Both the position numbers and the translations under genes were made by a program. Source: RPQJ01 sp963732415 (GTDB lineage: Bacteria; Pseudomonadota; Gammaproteobacteria; Steroidobacterales; Steroidobacteraceae). Taken from it: a DNA stretch of 64,000 nucleotides. Numbering within the stretch: position 1 is the stretch's first letter; each line of letters begins with the position of its first letter. The stretch spans positions 1-64,000 of the forward strand of contig CAVSZK010000021.1 of NCBI GenBank assembly GCA_963732415.1. The letters are read 5' to 3'. This document shows positions 34,911 through 43,445 of this stretch, in pieces. The notes beneath the pieces are model-generated. The model ran no database searches. It was given only the letters and a program-made list of their open reading frames with translations, and had not been told where the DNA came from.

Positions 34911-35707
34911 GCGCCGCGACGATCCTGGCCGTGTCTGCCGCCGACGCGGCGGCCGGCGTCGGGGATGAGGAATTCAGGCGACTGCTCGGGATTCCGCGCG
35001 GTCGCGACATGGCCGCCGAGATTGGCGAGCGTGCCGACCAGGCGCGCCGCTGGTACGCGGAACACGGACGGCCATTTGCCGCGGCACGTCGTGTAGGCCT
35101 CAGGGAAGCGGGACCTGACACCGTAGTGCTCGAGACCGGCGATGTGATCGACGGTGCAGCGCTGGCGGAACGGCTGCGGGCGGGCGAGGCACACGCACTG
35201 GTCGCGGTCGCCGTGAGCGCGGGACACGAGGTCGCCAGCGAGGCCGCGAAACTCTGGGCCGACGACAGGCCGGACGAATCGTACTTTCTCGACAGGTTCG
35301 CGGCTGCAATTGCCGAGCACCTGGTGTGGCGGACGTCAGCGGCGCTTTGCGGGGATGCCACTGCGGCAGGCGAGGGGTTGCTTCCGCACCTCTCGCCCGG
35401 CTGCGGCCGCTGGGAGATCTCGGCGCAGCAGCAGTTGATGGCGCTGCTGACCGGTGCTCCTGTGCCGCCGGCCCGGACGGTGCCCCTGGCGACTCAGGTC
35501 GAGCCGGCATCTGCTCCGGTACTCGGTCCACTGACGCTGCTCGAGTCAGGCGCGCTCAGGCCGCAGCACTCGCTGCTCGCTGCGCTCGGGGTCACGCGGC
35601 GTGCTATCGTCGCGACACCCGAGTCCTCGTGCCGCAGCTGTGACCTCGCCCGATGTCGATACCGGCGAGCCCGCTACGCGCGGGACGCCCGAATCCAGGG
35701 TGAATGA
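34907..35707 (+). CDS. MetH-activation-domain-like protein
   Basis: The 266-aa product starts at a GTG overlapping the preceding stop. The middle (LLPHLSPGCGRWEISAQQ) and C-terminal region (SGALRPQHSLLAALGV) match the activation domain of cobalamin-dependent methionine synthase, which binds SAM during reactivation. A Cys cluster near the end (CRSCDLARC) is also seen in stand-alone members of this group as I recall. It presumably helps reactivate the corrinoid or positions it for the homocysteine step. The next ATG immediately follows its TGA. Confidence 0.75.
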   Translation: MSAATILAVSAADAAAGVGDEEFRRLLGIPRGRDMAAEIGERADQARRWYAEHGRPFAAARRVGLREAGPDTVVLETGDVIDGAALAERLRAGEAHALVAVAVSAGHEVASEAAKLWADDRPDESYFLDRFAAAIAEHLVWRTSAALCGDATAAGEGLLPHLSPGCGRWEISAQQQLMALLTGAPVPPARTVPLATQVEPASAPVLGPLTLLESGALRPQHSLLAALGVTRRAIVATPESSCRSCDLARCRYRRARYARDARIQGE

Positions 35708-36622
35708 ATGACACGACCTAGCTTGCTCGAAGCGCTGAAATCACGCGTGCTGCTCGGCGACGGCGCCATGGGCACGCAGCTCCAGGACGCGGGACTCGAA
35801 TCCGGCCATTGCGGAGAGGCCTGGAACCTCGATCACCCGGACAGGGTGGTTGGTATCCAGCGTCGATACGCCGAGGCGGGCTCCGACGTGATCCTCACCA
35901 ATACTTTCGGCGCATGCAGGATCATGCTCGATCGCCATGGGGAGGGTGCGCGCACCGCTGACATCAACCGGGCATCGGTCGCCATCGCGCGGCAGGCGCT
36001 CGGTGGGCGTGGTTACGTGCTCGGGGACATTGGCCCATTCGGCGGGCTGATGGAGCCCTACGGTGACATCTCGCGTGCCGCCGTCGAGCGCGCATTCCGC
36101 GAACAGGCACGCGCGCTCGTGGAGGGCGGTGCGGACGGAATCATCATCGAGACGCAGACCGCATTCGAGGAAGTCGAGATCGCGATCGCCGCGGCGCGCG
36201 AGGCCGGCGCCCCGATCGTAATCGCATCCTTCGCATTCGACCGCATGCTCGACGAGGACGACGTACGCACGATGATGGGCATCGGGCCCGAGCAGGCCGC
36301 GGAGTTCATGGAGCGGCACGGCTGCGACGTGGCCGGGCTGAATTGCGGCACCGGAGTGGACATGCGATTTGCCGCCGACATCACCCGCCGCTACCGCGCG
36401 ACCTGCGGACTGCCGGTAATGGCGCAGCCCAATGCGGGTGCACCGGTACTCGAGGACATGAAAGTGATCTACAAGCAGACGCCCGAGGAAATGGGCGAAG
36501 GGCTCGAGGGCCTGCTCGCGGCCGGGCCGCGCATCGTCGGCGGCTGTTGCGGCAGCACGCCAGCGCACATTCGCAGGTTCCGCGAAATCCTGGACGGCAA
36601 GACCGGGGAGCAGCGCGCATGA
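35708..36622 (+). CDS. Homocysteine S-methyltransferase-domain protein
   Basis: The 304-aa protein is a single Hcy-binding domain: GDGAMGTQLQ start, TNTFGA, LGDIGPFGG, and the three zinc cysteines Cys213 (LNCGTG), Cys280 and Cys281 (GGCCGSTP). This domain is shared by BHMT and the first module of MetH. With the corrinoid and MetH-activation-like genes upstream, it probably takes methyl from methyl-corrinoid to make methionine; direct transfer from betaine, as in BHMT, is the alternative. No folate-binding module is in the cluster. Confidence 0.92.
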   Translation: MTRPSLLEALKSRVLLGDGAMGTQLQDAGLESGHCGEAWNLDHPDRVVGIQRRYAEAGSDVILTNTFGACRIMLDRHGEGARTADINRASVAIARQALGGRGYVLGDIGPFGGLMEPYGDISRAAVERAFREQARALVEGGADGIIIETQTAFEEVEIAIAAAREAGAPIVIASFAFDRMLDEDDVRTMMGIGPEQAAEFMERHGCDVAGLNCGTGVDMRFAADITRRYRATCGLPVMAQPNAGAPVLEDMKVIYKQTPEEMGEGLEGLLAAGPRIVGGCCGSTPAHIRRFREILDGKTGEQRA

Positions 36623-36948
36623 GAATCACCTTTCCGACCGACGAGACGCTACTCGACACCTACCTGCCCTCGGTCAAGCCGGATGGCTCGGGTGTCGGCG
36701 TCAACTATGCCGACCAGGTGTTGAAGCTGCTGAAGCAGACATTGCCGGACGGGCGAAAGTTCGTGGCGAAGCGCCGCGGACTCAAGGTGTCCGTCACCAT
36801 CGGCGAGAGCAACGGGCATTCGATCATGCGCCGCATCGATCACGGCCCGGACACGCGAGTAATCTTCGAGCGTGCGCTGGTCGAAGCGACACGCGAGGCC
36901 GGCGCCGAACTCACGCGTGAGCCAGGTGCGATCCACGTGGATTTCTGA
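36619..36948 (+). CDS. Unrecognised 109-aa protein in the corrinoid operon
   Basis: The ATG overlaps the stop of the homocysteine methyltransferase (ATGA), so it belongs to the operon. The 109-aa protein has no cysteine, membrane segment or signal peptide, starts with RITFPTDETLLDTYLPS, and has a central basic stretch (KFVAKRRGLK) followed by an SVTIGESNGHSIMRRI strand-helix pattern. I do not recognise a family. The coupling suggests a dedicated role such as an accessory or regulatory subunit, but that is inference only. Confidence 0.7.
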   Translation: MRITFPTDETLLDTYLPSVKPDGSGVGVNYADQVLKLLKQTLPDGRKFVAKRRGLKVSVTIGESNGHSIMRRIDHGPDTRVIFERALVEATREAGAELTREPGAIHVDF

Positions 36949-36968
36949 CCGCTGCGAATTCGAATTCG

Positions 36969-37130
36969 ATGCGCGCAATAATCGGTTGGCTTGCGGCCTT
37001 CATCGTCGGTTCGGCCGGCTGGTGGCTCGGCCGGAAGGTGGGGCTCGGGACTGCCGTCGTGTTGAGTGCGGTCGGTACAGGGGTCGGGCTGTGGGCTGGT
37101 TATCGATGGTTTGACGACAACCTCGGGTAA
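36969..37130 (+). CDS. 53-aa small membrane protein
   Basis: A short reading frame runs from ATG 36969 to TAA 37128-37130. Its product starts MRAIIGWLAAFIVGSAGWW and has two hydrophobic, Gly-rich helices split by GRKVGLG, ending in RWFDDNLG. The TAA overlaps the ATG of the LpxA-like gene (TAATG), so the two are probably translationally coupled. It begins 20 bases after the 109-aa gene. A two-helix hairpin in the inner membrane is likely; function unknown. Confidence rests on the coupling and membrane pattern. Confidence 0.6.
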   Translation: MRAIIGWLAAFIVGSAGWWLGRKVGLGTAVVLSAVGTGVGLWAGYRWFDDNLG

Positions 37131-37891
37131 TGAACTTGGACATTCATCCGACCGCCATTGTCGAGGATGGAGCGCAACTGGGCGAAGGATGCGTCGTCCA
37201 CGCTTACGCGATCATCACGCGCCATGTGGTACTCGGCGAAGGCGTGGTAGTGCACCCTCATGCGGTCGTCGGCGGTGATCCCCAGGACCTGAGTTTCGAC
37301 GCGGCGACCGCCTCCGGTGTTCGCATTGGCGCGCGAACGGTAATACGCGAACACGTGACGATTCACCGTGCAACCAGGCCCGACGGCTGGACCGAAGTCG
37401 GCGCGGACTGCTTCCTGATGGTTGGCTGTCACATTGCTCACGACTGCTCGCTGGCAGACCGCGTGATAGTGGCCAACAACGTGCTGTTCGCCGGCCATAT
37501 TCACGTGGACGAGGGAGCCTTCATTGGCGGCGGCACCGGGATGCACCAGTTCTCCCGGATCGGCGCAGGTTCGATGGTCGGCGGCGCGTCGCGAATCTCG
37601 AAGGACGTGCCGCCGTTTTCGATGGTGACCGAGCGCGACGATATCATCGGCTTGAACGTCGTCGGCCTGCGTCGTCGCGGCCTGCCGCGGGCTACGGTCG
37701 ATGAGTTGAAGCGGGCCTTCCGCGAAGTCAATGTGCCGGTCGGAAACATGCGCGAGATCGCGGCTGCTGCGCTCGCGCGCGGTACCTACACCAGCGACGA
37801 GGCCAGGCTTTATCTCGAGTTTTTCGGCGCAGGGAAACGCAGCATCGCGCGAGTCCGCCGCCGTGGTACGGGCGCGGGTTCAGCGGACTGA
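37130..37891 (+). CDS. LpxA-like acyl-ACP/UDP-GlcNAc acyltransferase, shortened
   Basis: The 253-aa protein is a left-handed beta-helix acyltransferase closely resembling LpxA: HPTAIVEDGAQLGEG, VTIHRAT, the catalytic HIAHDC (His104), GGGTGMHQF and a GLNVVGLRRRG segment before a helical C-terminus. Compared with E. coli LpxA it lacks about 18 residues, one complete hexapeptide coil, before the QDL motif. It stands apart from lpxD, fabZ and lpxB, so it may be a paralogue with another sugar or acyl substrate. It is coupled to the upstream micro-protein gene. Confidence 0.85.
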   Translation: MNLDIHPTAIVEDGAQLGEGCVVHAYAIITRHVVLGEGVVVHPHAVVGGDPQDLSFDAATASGVRIGARTVIREHVTIHRATRPDGWTEVGADCFLMVGCHIAHDCSLADRVIVANNVLFAGHIHVDEGAFIGGGTGMHQFSRIGAGSMVGGASRISKDVPPFSMVTERDDIIGLNVVGLRRRGLPRATVDELKRAFREVNVPVGNMREIAAAALARGTYTSDEARLYLEFFGAGKRSIARVRRRGTGAGSAD

Positions 37892-38034
37892 TAGCGGGCG
37901 CGTCTGCGCAAGCCATCACCGGCGCCGGGCGGACGATGCGGCATCGAGGCGGCGCGTCATCGGTTGAGGCTTTCCCCTGGTCCTGCAACAAGTACGTATG
38001 CCTCGCTGGCAGTCCCGAGGCAGAGAATCGGGCC

Positions 38035-38514
38035 ATGTGGCGACCTGCGAAGCTGGACGCCCGCGCCGATCCTGCTTGCGGGAAACGTGCCGCGAGGGCG
38101 GCGGCGATCGGGCTCGCTTCGGCTGCGATGCTATTCACGTCCTGTTCGACTACCCCGCACGCATACAAGTTGTACGGCGGTCCGCAGCGCGCGGATGCGG
38201 ACATTTCCGTCATCGAGCTCCACGACGCGGTCGGGGTGATGATCGGCACACGCAAGGTGGCGCAATCCGACTACTCGAGCGTCAGGCTGCTGCCGGGCAC
38301 ATATCCGGTCTACTGGGAATGCCTCTACGGCGTAAGCGTGATGATCGAACCAAGCGGGTTTGCAACTGGCGCCAGGTCCGCCGACGTCGAATTGCTCGCC
38401 GGCCATGCCTATTCGCTGCACTGCGACCGCACAACCGGATACGGTTACCAGATGTATCAGTGGATCTCGGACGACACGGAGGGTCGAATCGTCGCCGGGA
38501 AGAAGAAGCCGTGA
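38035..38514 (+). CDS. Putative lipoprotein of unknown function
   Basis: From ATG 38035 the 160-aa product has a long basic N-terminus, a hydrophobic segment (AAIGLASAAMLFTSC) with a lipobox Cys, then a mature domain with paired strands, a GTRKVAQSDYSSVRLLPGTY stretch and WECLYG. The frame is open to 37936 but the upstream part lacks a credible start. The mature part resembles small PEGA-like or carboxypeptidase-regulatory-like beta domains, but I cannot name the family. A second lipoprotein gene follows after 25 bases. Confidence 0.6.
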   Translation: MWRPAKLDARADPACGKRAARAAAIGLASAAMLFTSCSTTPHAYKLYGGPQRADADISVIELHDAVGVMIGTRKVAQSDYSSVRLLPGTYPVYWECLYGVSVMIEPSGFATGARSADVELLAGHAYSLHCDRTTGYGYQMYQWISDDTEGRIVAGKKKP

Positions 38515-38539
38515 CGGGAGGAACGACGAGGTAATCGCC

Positions 38540-39244
38540 ATGCGCATGGAAAACAGTGCACGCTGGCTGGCCGTAGTTGCGGCCACATTCGTCATGGCGG
38601 GATGCGTGATTGTGCCCTACAAGCCAAAGGCGGAGATTGTCGACCAGCGCGTCGTCGAGGTGGATTCCGCGGCTTTTGTGGTCACCGTCGGGCCGCGCCA
38701 GATGCTCGAGAGGTTCACCGAGGCGATCGAGGACGAGGACGACGCGATCAAGGTGGTGCCGCCGCAGGAATTTCTCGACGCCGCGTTCATCGACGAGGAC
38801 GCGTCGCTTGCGAAGATGCTGGAGCCCGAGACCTGCGCCCGCGTGCGCGAACGGATGGGGACGGACTACCTGGTCCTGATCGGCGAGGTCAAGGAGTACA
38901 CGACGGACGAACACGGCGGGATGATTGCTTACATGGGCTTCTTCGGTGCCCAGTCGTCCGAAGAACACTCGACCGCGGTGGCTACGGTGATCGACCTGCT
39001 GAATGCGAGGCCACTTTCCGAGGTGAGTTCCCACGCGCAGGGCCGGTCGAGGGGTGTCGGCGCTTTTTACGGGCTTTTCGTCGTGCCGTTGACCGATTCC
39101 AGTGCCCGCGATGGACTTGCGCGCGCGGTCGTGGCTGACATTCGCTCACAGTCCGGGCCCGGGGAGCTTCGCATCGCGGTGCTCGCCGCGGAGAAAATCA
39201 CGCCGCCGCCGCCCCCGCCGGATACCGACCTCGGCCCGCGGTAG
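38540..39244 (+). CDS. Putative lipoprotein of unknown function
   Basis: The ATG at 38540 gives 234 aa with a signal peptide and lipobox (VMAGC). The mature domain has a predicted alpha/beta pattern: KVVPPQEFLDAAF, LGKML-like helix, a GTDYLVLIGEVKEYTT strand and VATVIDLLNAR, ending in a Pro-rich tail (ITPPPPPPDTD). The layout recalls outer-membrane lipoproteins that compute a redox or stress response but no family is recognised. It ends exactly where the convergent DUF418 gene ends, with no spacer. Confidence 0.6.
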   Translation: MRMENSARWLAVVAATFVMAGCVIVPYKPKAEIVDQRVVEVDSAAFVVTVGPRQMLERFTEAIEDEDDAIKVVPPQEFLDAAFIDEDASLAKMLEPETCARVRERMGTDYLVLIGEVKEYTTDEHGGMIAYMGFFGAQSSEEHSTAVATVIDLLNARPLSEVSSHAQGRSRGVGAFYGLFVVPLTDSSARDGLARAVVADIRSQSGPGELRIAVLAAEKITPPPPPPDTDLGPR

Positions 39245-40630
39245 TCAAGGCACCCGGCGATTTGGCAACCAGCGCCAGTAGGTTCCGCAGCGCCACAGCC
39301 ACTCCAGCGGCCCCATGCGGTAATGCCCGAGCCATGCATGACTCAAGGATGCGAGCGCCGCGAATACGACGAATGCCAGCGCCGTGAGCTCGGGTCCGCT
39401 CAGCCGGCCATACATCCCGAATCCCCAGGGTTCCGCCAGGGTCGCCATCACCAGCGACTGGCCGACATAGTTGCTGAGGGCCATTCGCCCCGCAGACTCC
39501 ATGCGTGAGTACCACCAGCGGCGCCTGCCGATCTTCTCGTTCAACATGACGCGCGCGCCGAAGCCGATCGCAAGCGGAAATGCGCTCGCGACGTGCAGCC
39601 ACTCGGGCCAGCGCCAGTCCGAAAGACCGTGGATTTCCCGCGACTGCAGCACGGTCGCGAGCAGGCTGAGCGGCAGTCCGATACCGAGGCCGACCGCGGA
39701 AACCCGCCGCCACGTGGCCGCCGTGGCGCCGGTGACCACTCCGCTGCGCAACAGTGCCGCCCCGATCATGAAAAGACCGAGCGTTCGCCACAGCAGCGCA
39801 ATACCGAAGAACAGCAGCAGCAGCTGGTACTGCTCTGCATGCAGGCGCAGCAGTTCCGCGAACGTACCGGATTTTCGCGCATTGAATTCCGCCGGCCAGG
39901 ACGCGGCATCGGACGTGCCCATCGCGGCGAGATCTCGCATCGCGGCCGTGTACTCGCTGGCGACGCTGCTGCCCCAGGACAGCGGGTCCCAGCGCAGCAA
40001 CAGCGCGACAACTGCCGCAAGCATGATCGCGGCCATCGCCACCAGTGCGAGCCGCCAGTCGCGGTCCCAGGTCAACGCAACGGCGAGCGAGAAGGCCATT
40101 GCGCTCCCGATGGTGATCACGGGGGAGACCCTGCCCAGCGATCCGACCTGGAAACCCCAGACGATCGTCGTCGCGACCAGCACGACACCCACGCGATAAA
40201 GGTTGTTCGTCGCCATGCCGCGTGTTCCATACAGCAGCAGGCCCGCGACCGCATACGGCAACAGGACCTCGGCCGGGTAGAGCAGCAGTCCGTGCAGGAT
40301 CCCGAACAGCGCGAGCAGTGCGAGTCGACGCAGGTAGATTGCGGAGTGGCGGCCGTCCTGGACGCCGATACGGCCAGCCTGCAGCGCGAAGCTCATGCCG
40401 AACAGCAGGGAGAACAGCGTAATGAACTTGAGGTCGACGATTGCGTCGAAGAAACCCCAGTCCAGCCGGCCGAGCATTTCCCCCTCGCGGCCCGGAACGG
40501 CAAATGACGCGACGTCCCAGGGCAGGAACATCTGTCGCACGTTAGCGAGCAGGATGCCGAGCAATGCCACCCCGCGCAGCGCATCGAGTGAAGCGATGCG
40601 GGCGCCGGGCTCGATCGGGGCCGGGTTCAT
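39245..40630 (-). CDS. DUF418 (YeiB-type) membrane protein
   Basis: From the ATG at 40630, which overlaps the SDR stop (ATGA), the protein is 461 aa with about 10-12 membrane helices. It has the family start RIASLDALRGVALLGILLAN, FSLLFGMSFALQ and the C-terminal DUF418 motifs SNYVGQS and GPLEWLWR. YeiB/DUF418 proteins are related to acyltransferase-3 membrane proteins but have no proven function. An upstream in-frame start at 40669 would overlap the SDR gene more and is less likely. Confidence 0.88.
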   Translation of the reverse strand: MNPAPIEPGARIASLDALRGVALLGILLANVRQMFLPWDVASFAVPGREGEMLGRLDWGFFDAIVDLKFITLFSLLFGMSFALQAGRIGVQDGRHSAIYLRRLALLALFGILHGLLLYPAEVLLPYAVAGLLLYGTRGMATNNLYRVGVVLVATTIVWGFQVGSLGRVSPVITIGSAMAFSLAVALTWDRDWRLALVAMAAIMLAAVVALLLRWDPLSWGSSVASEYTAAMRDLAAMGTSDAASWPAEFNARKSGTFAELLRLHAEQYQLLLLFFGIALLWRTLGLFMIGAALLRSGVVTGATAATWRRVSAVGLGIGLPLSLLATVLQSREIHGLSDWRWPEWLHVASAFPLAIGFGARVMLNEKIGRRRWWYSRMESAGRMALSNYVGQSLVMATLAEPWGFGMYGRLSGPELTALAFVVFAALASLSHAWLGHYRMGPLEWLWRCGTYWRWLPNRRVP

Positions 40631-41499
40631 CCCCAGCGGAACATGCGGGCTATCGCAGCGTCTGTCCATCGGTCGGGCAGGCGCCTGAGGATCTTGCGCG
40701 TGCCCGTGCCTTCGCCTTTGCTGTAGCGGGTGCGCGGGCGGCTCGAGCTGAACGCGTGCACGACATCGCGTGTCACGACCTCGACCGGCGATGCGTCGCG
40801 TGCGGCCTTTTCAGTAAGTCCGCCCAGCGCCTTGAGCAATCCGCCGTACAGTTCCACCAGGCCGGCGGGCGGGGCCTTGCGCATCTCGTGCTGCGAACTC
40901 GACGCCTTGTCCCATATGTCGGTGGCTATGGAACCGGGCTCGAGCAGTGACACCTCGATGCCCCACGGCCGCAGTTCACGACGCAGTGCGTCGCTCATCG
41001 CCTCGATCGCGTACTTGGACATCGAATATGGGCCGAGACCGGGAATCGTCGAGTATCCCGCCATTGAGCCAGTCGTGAGAATGCGGCCGTGCGCCCGACG
41101 CAGCAGCGGCAGGAACGCCTGCGTGACTGCAACTTGTCCGATCACGTTTACTTCGAGCTGCCGGCGCAGGTCGGCGATCGGCACGCATTCGAGCGGGCCT
41201 CCCACCGCGATACCCGCGTTGTTGAAGAGACCCCAAAGCCCGCTGTCGCCGACGTGCTGCCCCACCGTTACGACCGCGGCAGCGATCTGCTCCGGGCTGG
41301 TCACGTCCAGGTCGATCGTTGTAAGGCGGGCCACGGCAGCGCCCTGGAGCCTGGCGCGCAATGCCTCGGCGGCACGCTGGTTCCTCACGCCGGCAATGAC
41401 CTGGAAACCAGCGTCAAGCAGGGCGATGGCGGATGCCCTGCCTATGCCGGTGGATGCACCGGTGACCAGGATCGTCTTGTTCGAATGGTCTTCACTCAC
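40627..41499 (-). CDS. Short-chain dehydrogenase/reductase
   Basis: A GTG start at 41499 gives 290 aa with the classical SDR signature: TGASTGIGRA cofactor loop, NNAG, a catalytic Ser in TTGSMAGYS and YSMSK (Tyr-x3-Lys). Substrate cannot be told. The frame remains open upstream to 41850, but there it runs antisense to the start of the peptidase gene and lacks a ribosome site. It is coupled to the DUF418 gene downstream. Confidence 0.87.
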   Translation of the reverse strand: MSEDHSNKTILVTGASTGIGRASAIALLDAGFQVIAGVRNQRAAEALRARLQGAAVARLTTIDLDVTSPEQIAAAVVTVGQHVGDSGLWGLFNNAGIAVGGPLECVPIADLRRQLEVNVIGQVAVTQAFLPLLRRAHGRILTTGSMAGYSTIPGLGPYSMSKYAIEAMSDALRRELRPWGIEVSLLEPGSIATDIWDKASSSQHEMRKAPPAGLVELYGGLLKALGGLTEKAARDASPVEVVTRDVVHAFSSSRPRTRYSKGEGTGTRKILRRLPDRWTDAAIARMFRWG

Positions 41500-41616
41500 G
41501 ATGGGGTCCTGTCGCACGTTGGTGTTGCCGGGCGGATTCGGGGTCGCGCGAGTCGCGTATGCTACGCGAACAGCGACCGGAGTCGATCGGTCGCGACGGC
41601 GGGGCGAGGTCCGGGC

Positions 41617-43338
41617 ATGAAGAAGTATGTGCTTGCAGCGATCCTGGTCGCCCTGGCGGGCGCGGCCGGTGCGGCGGATTCGACATCCGGTAATGCCGTG
41701 ACCAGTGGTTCGCCCGCCCGCGAGGCCTCTGCTGCACGACGGGTTGCGGCAACTGAGCAGGTGTTCCTGGATCTGCTGGACGCGTACGGTGCGCTCGGCG
41801 TGGTGGAGTCCGGCCTCGGCGATCGCTTCCAGGGAGGGGACCGCCAGCAATGGCAGTCACGTGTAGGCGATACGCGACGTGCGCTCGAAGCGGAACTTTC
41901 TGATCTCCAGGGCTTGGCCCTGCCGGCCGACGATGTGCCAGCGGTGGCCGCCATGAAGGCATCGCTGGCAGCCCTTGCGGACGAGCGCGAGACGACCGCC
42001 GCGCACGAGCCGTCATGCGCGGACACACGGGATCGCGCGCTCGGCTACGCAGCACTGCGCTCCGCGCTGGTGGCCTGTTACACACAATACGGAAACAAGC
42101 TTGAATTCGAGGGCGGCACGATCGACCGGGGCACGGCCCTGCAGCTGCTGCATGTCGTCGAGGAGCCACGGCGCCGCAAGGCTCTGTTCGATTCTTTCCT
42201 GCCGCTGTGGCAGGCACTCTACGGTGACGGCGGGCCGCAGAGCCCTTACCGCCGAATGATGGTGATGGCCGCGGCCGATGCGGCGGAGCATGGATCCGAG
42301 ATTGACGCTGCAGCCCGTGCACTCGGTGTGGAAACTGCCGACGTGGAACGCTGGCTGGTGGAGATCCTGGACGCCTGGCGGCAGGCGAGCGACCAGCGAC
42401 TGGTCGAGCCCTGGGATTATCGCTACGCGAACAGCGTGGCCAATCGTGACCTCGCCGCGAAGATTCCAGCCGAATCGCTGCTTCCGGTCACCGAGCGTTT
42501 CTATCGCGACCTGGGCGCAGACCTGGCCCGCCTCCAGGTCATGTTCGACCTTGCGCCGAGGGAGGGAAAGTCGCCGCTCGCGTACACGGACTTCGTGACG
42601 CGCGGACGTGAGTCGGACGGGCGTTGGCATGCTTCCACGGCGCGAGTGGTCGGAACCTACCCGGCCGGAGGCCTCTTCTCGCTGAATGAGCTGGTGCATG
42701 AGAGCGGGCACGCCGTGCACGTGAGTGCAATCCACAATCGGCCGGCATACATGGACTGGCCCGATACCCTGTTTACCGAGGCATTCGCCGACGTGCCGTC
42801 GTGGAGCGTCTACGAGCCCGCGTGGCAGAGTCGTTACCTGGGCGACTCCGTGGGCGAGGCGGATTCGCTGCGCGCGCTCTATGGCGACGTGATGCTGGAT
42901 GTCGCATGGGCGCTGTTCGAGCTGCGCCTGTTGCGCGATCCTGAGCTGGATCCCAACCAGCTGTGGACGGAAATCACGGGCCGGTACCTGCACATCGCGC
43001 CGCATCCGGAGATTCCCTGGTGGGCAATGCGCGTGCAGCTCGCGAGTGACCCAGGCTACATGGTCAATTACGGGCTCGGCGCGATGCTGACGGCCGAGAT
43101 GCGGCAACGCATCGTCGACGTTGCCGGCGGTTTCGATACCGGAAACCCAGGCTGGTACGAGTGGGTTGGCGATCGACTGCTGCGCTACGGTTCGCAACGT
43201 GACGCGCGCTGGCTGATGCAGCAACTGCTTGGGCGGCCCGTCTCGCCCGCGGCGTTGATGACGCAGATCGCGCGCTGCGGCCCGGCGCCAAACCGGCAAG
43301 CCAGTGCGATGCGGGATCAAGCCTGGTCAGCATGGTGA
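41617..43338 (+). CDS. Secreted M3/M2-like zinc metallopeptidase
   Basis: From ATG 41617 the 573-aa protein has a signal peptide (AAGAAD cleavage region) and a gluzincin active site HESGH (His361, Glu362, His365) with the third ligand in FTEAFADV (Glu388). The helical architecture and a conserved GNPGWYEW region fit the M3 (oligopeptidase F/thimet) or M2 clan. It would cleave peptides in the periplasm. The long upstream extension of the frame is antisense to the SDR gene and rejected. No partner genes are evident. Confidence 0.82.
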   Translation: MKKYVLAAILVALAGAAGAADSTSGNAVTSGSPAREASAARRVAATEQVFLDLLDAYGALGVVESGLGDRFQGGDRQQWQSRVGDTRRALEAELSDLQGLALPADDVPAVAAMKASLAALADERETTAAHEPSCADTRDRALGYAALRSALVACYTQYGNKLEFEGGTIDRGTALQLLHVVEEPRRRKALFDSFLPLWQALYGDGGPQSPYRRMMVMAAADAAEHGSEIDAAARALGVETADVERWLVEILDAWRQASDQRLVEPWDYRYANSVANRDLAAKIPAESLLPVTERFYRDLGADLARLQVMFDLAPREGKSPLAYTDFVTRGRESDGRWHASTARVVGTYPAGGLFSLNELVHESGHAVHVSAIHNRPAYMDWPDTLFTEAFADVPSWSVYEPAWQSRYLGDSVGEADSLRALYGDVMLDVAWALFELRLLRDPELDPNQLWTEITGRYLHIAPHPEIPWWAMRVQLASDPGYMVNYGLGAMLTAEMRQRIVDVAGGFDTGNPGWYEWVGDRLLRYGSQRDARWLMQQLLGRPVSPAALMTQIARCGPAPNRQASAMRDQAWSAW

Positions 43339-43445
43339 ATCCTTTACCAGCCATTGGTGGAGTAGCGCTCTCAGCCGGCAGCAGCTCAGCCGGGCTCAGC
43401 GACGCTCGGACGTCACCGCCGCGACGCCCGTTACCACTGGACGCG

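Noticed and set aside
41089..41616. N-terminal extension of the metallopeptidase frame upstream of 41617
   Set aside because: The extension is antisense to the SDR gene and lacks a start site with a signal peptide; the signal peptide begins at 41617.
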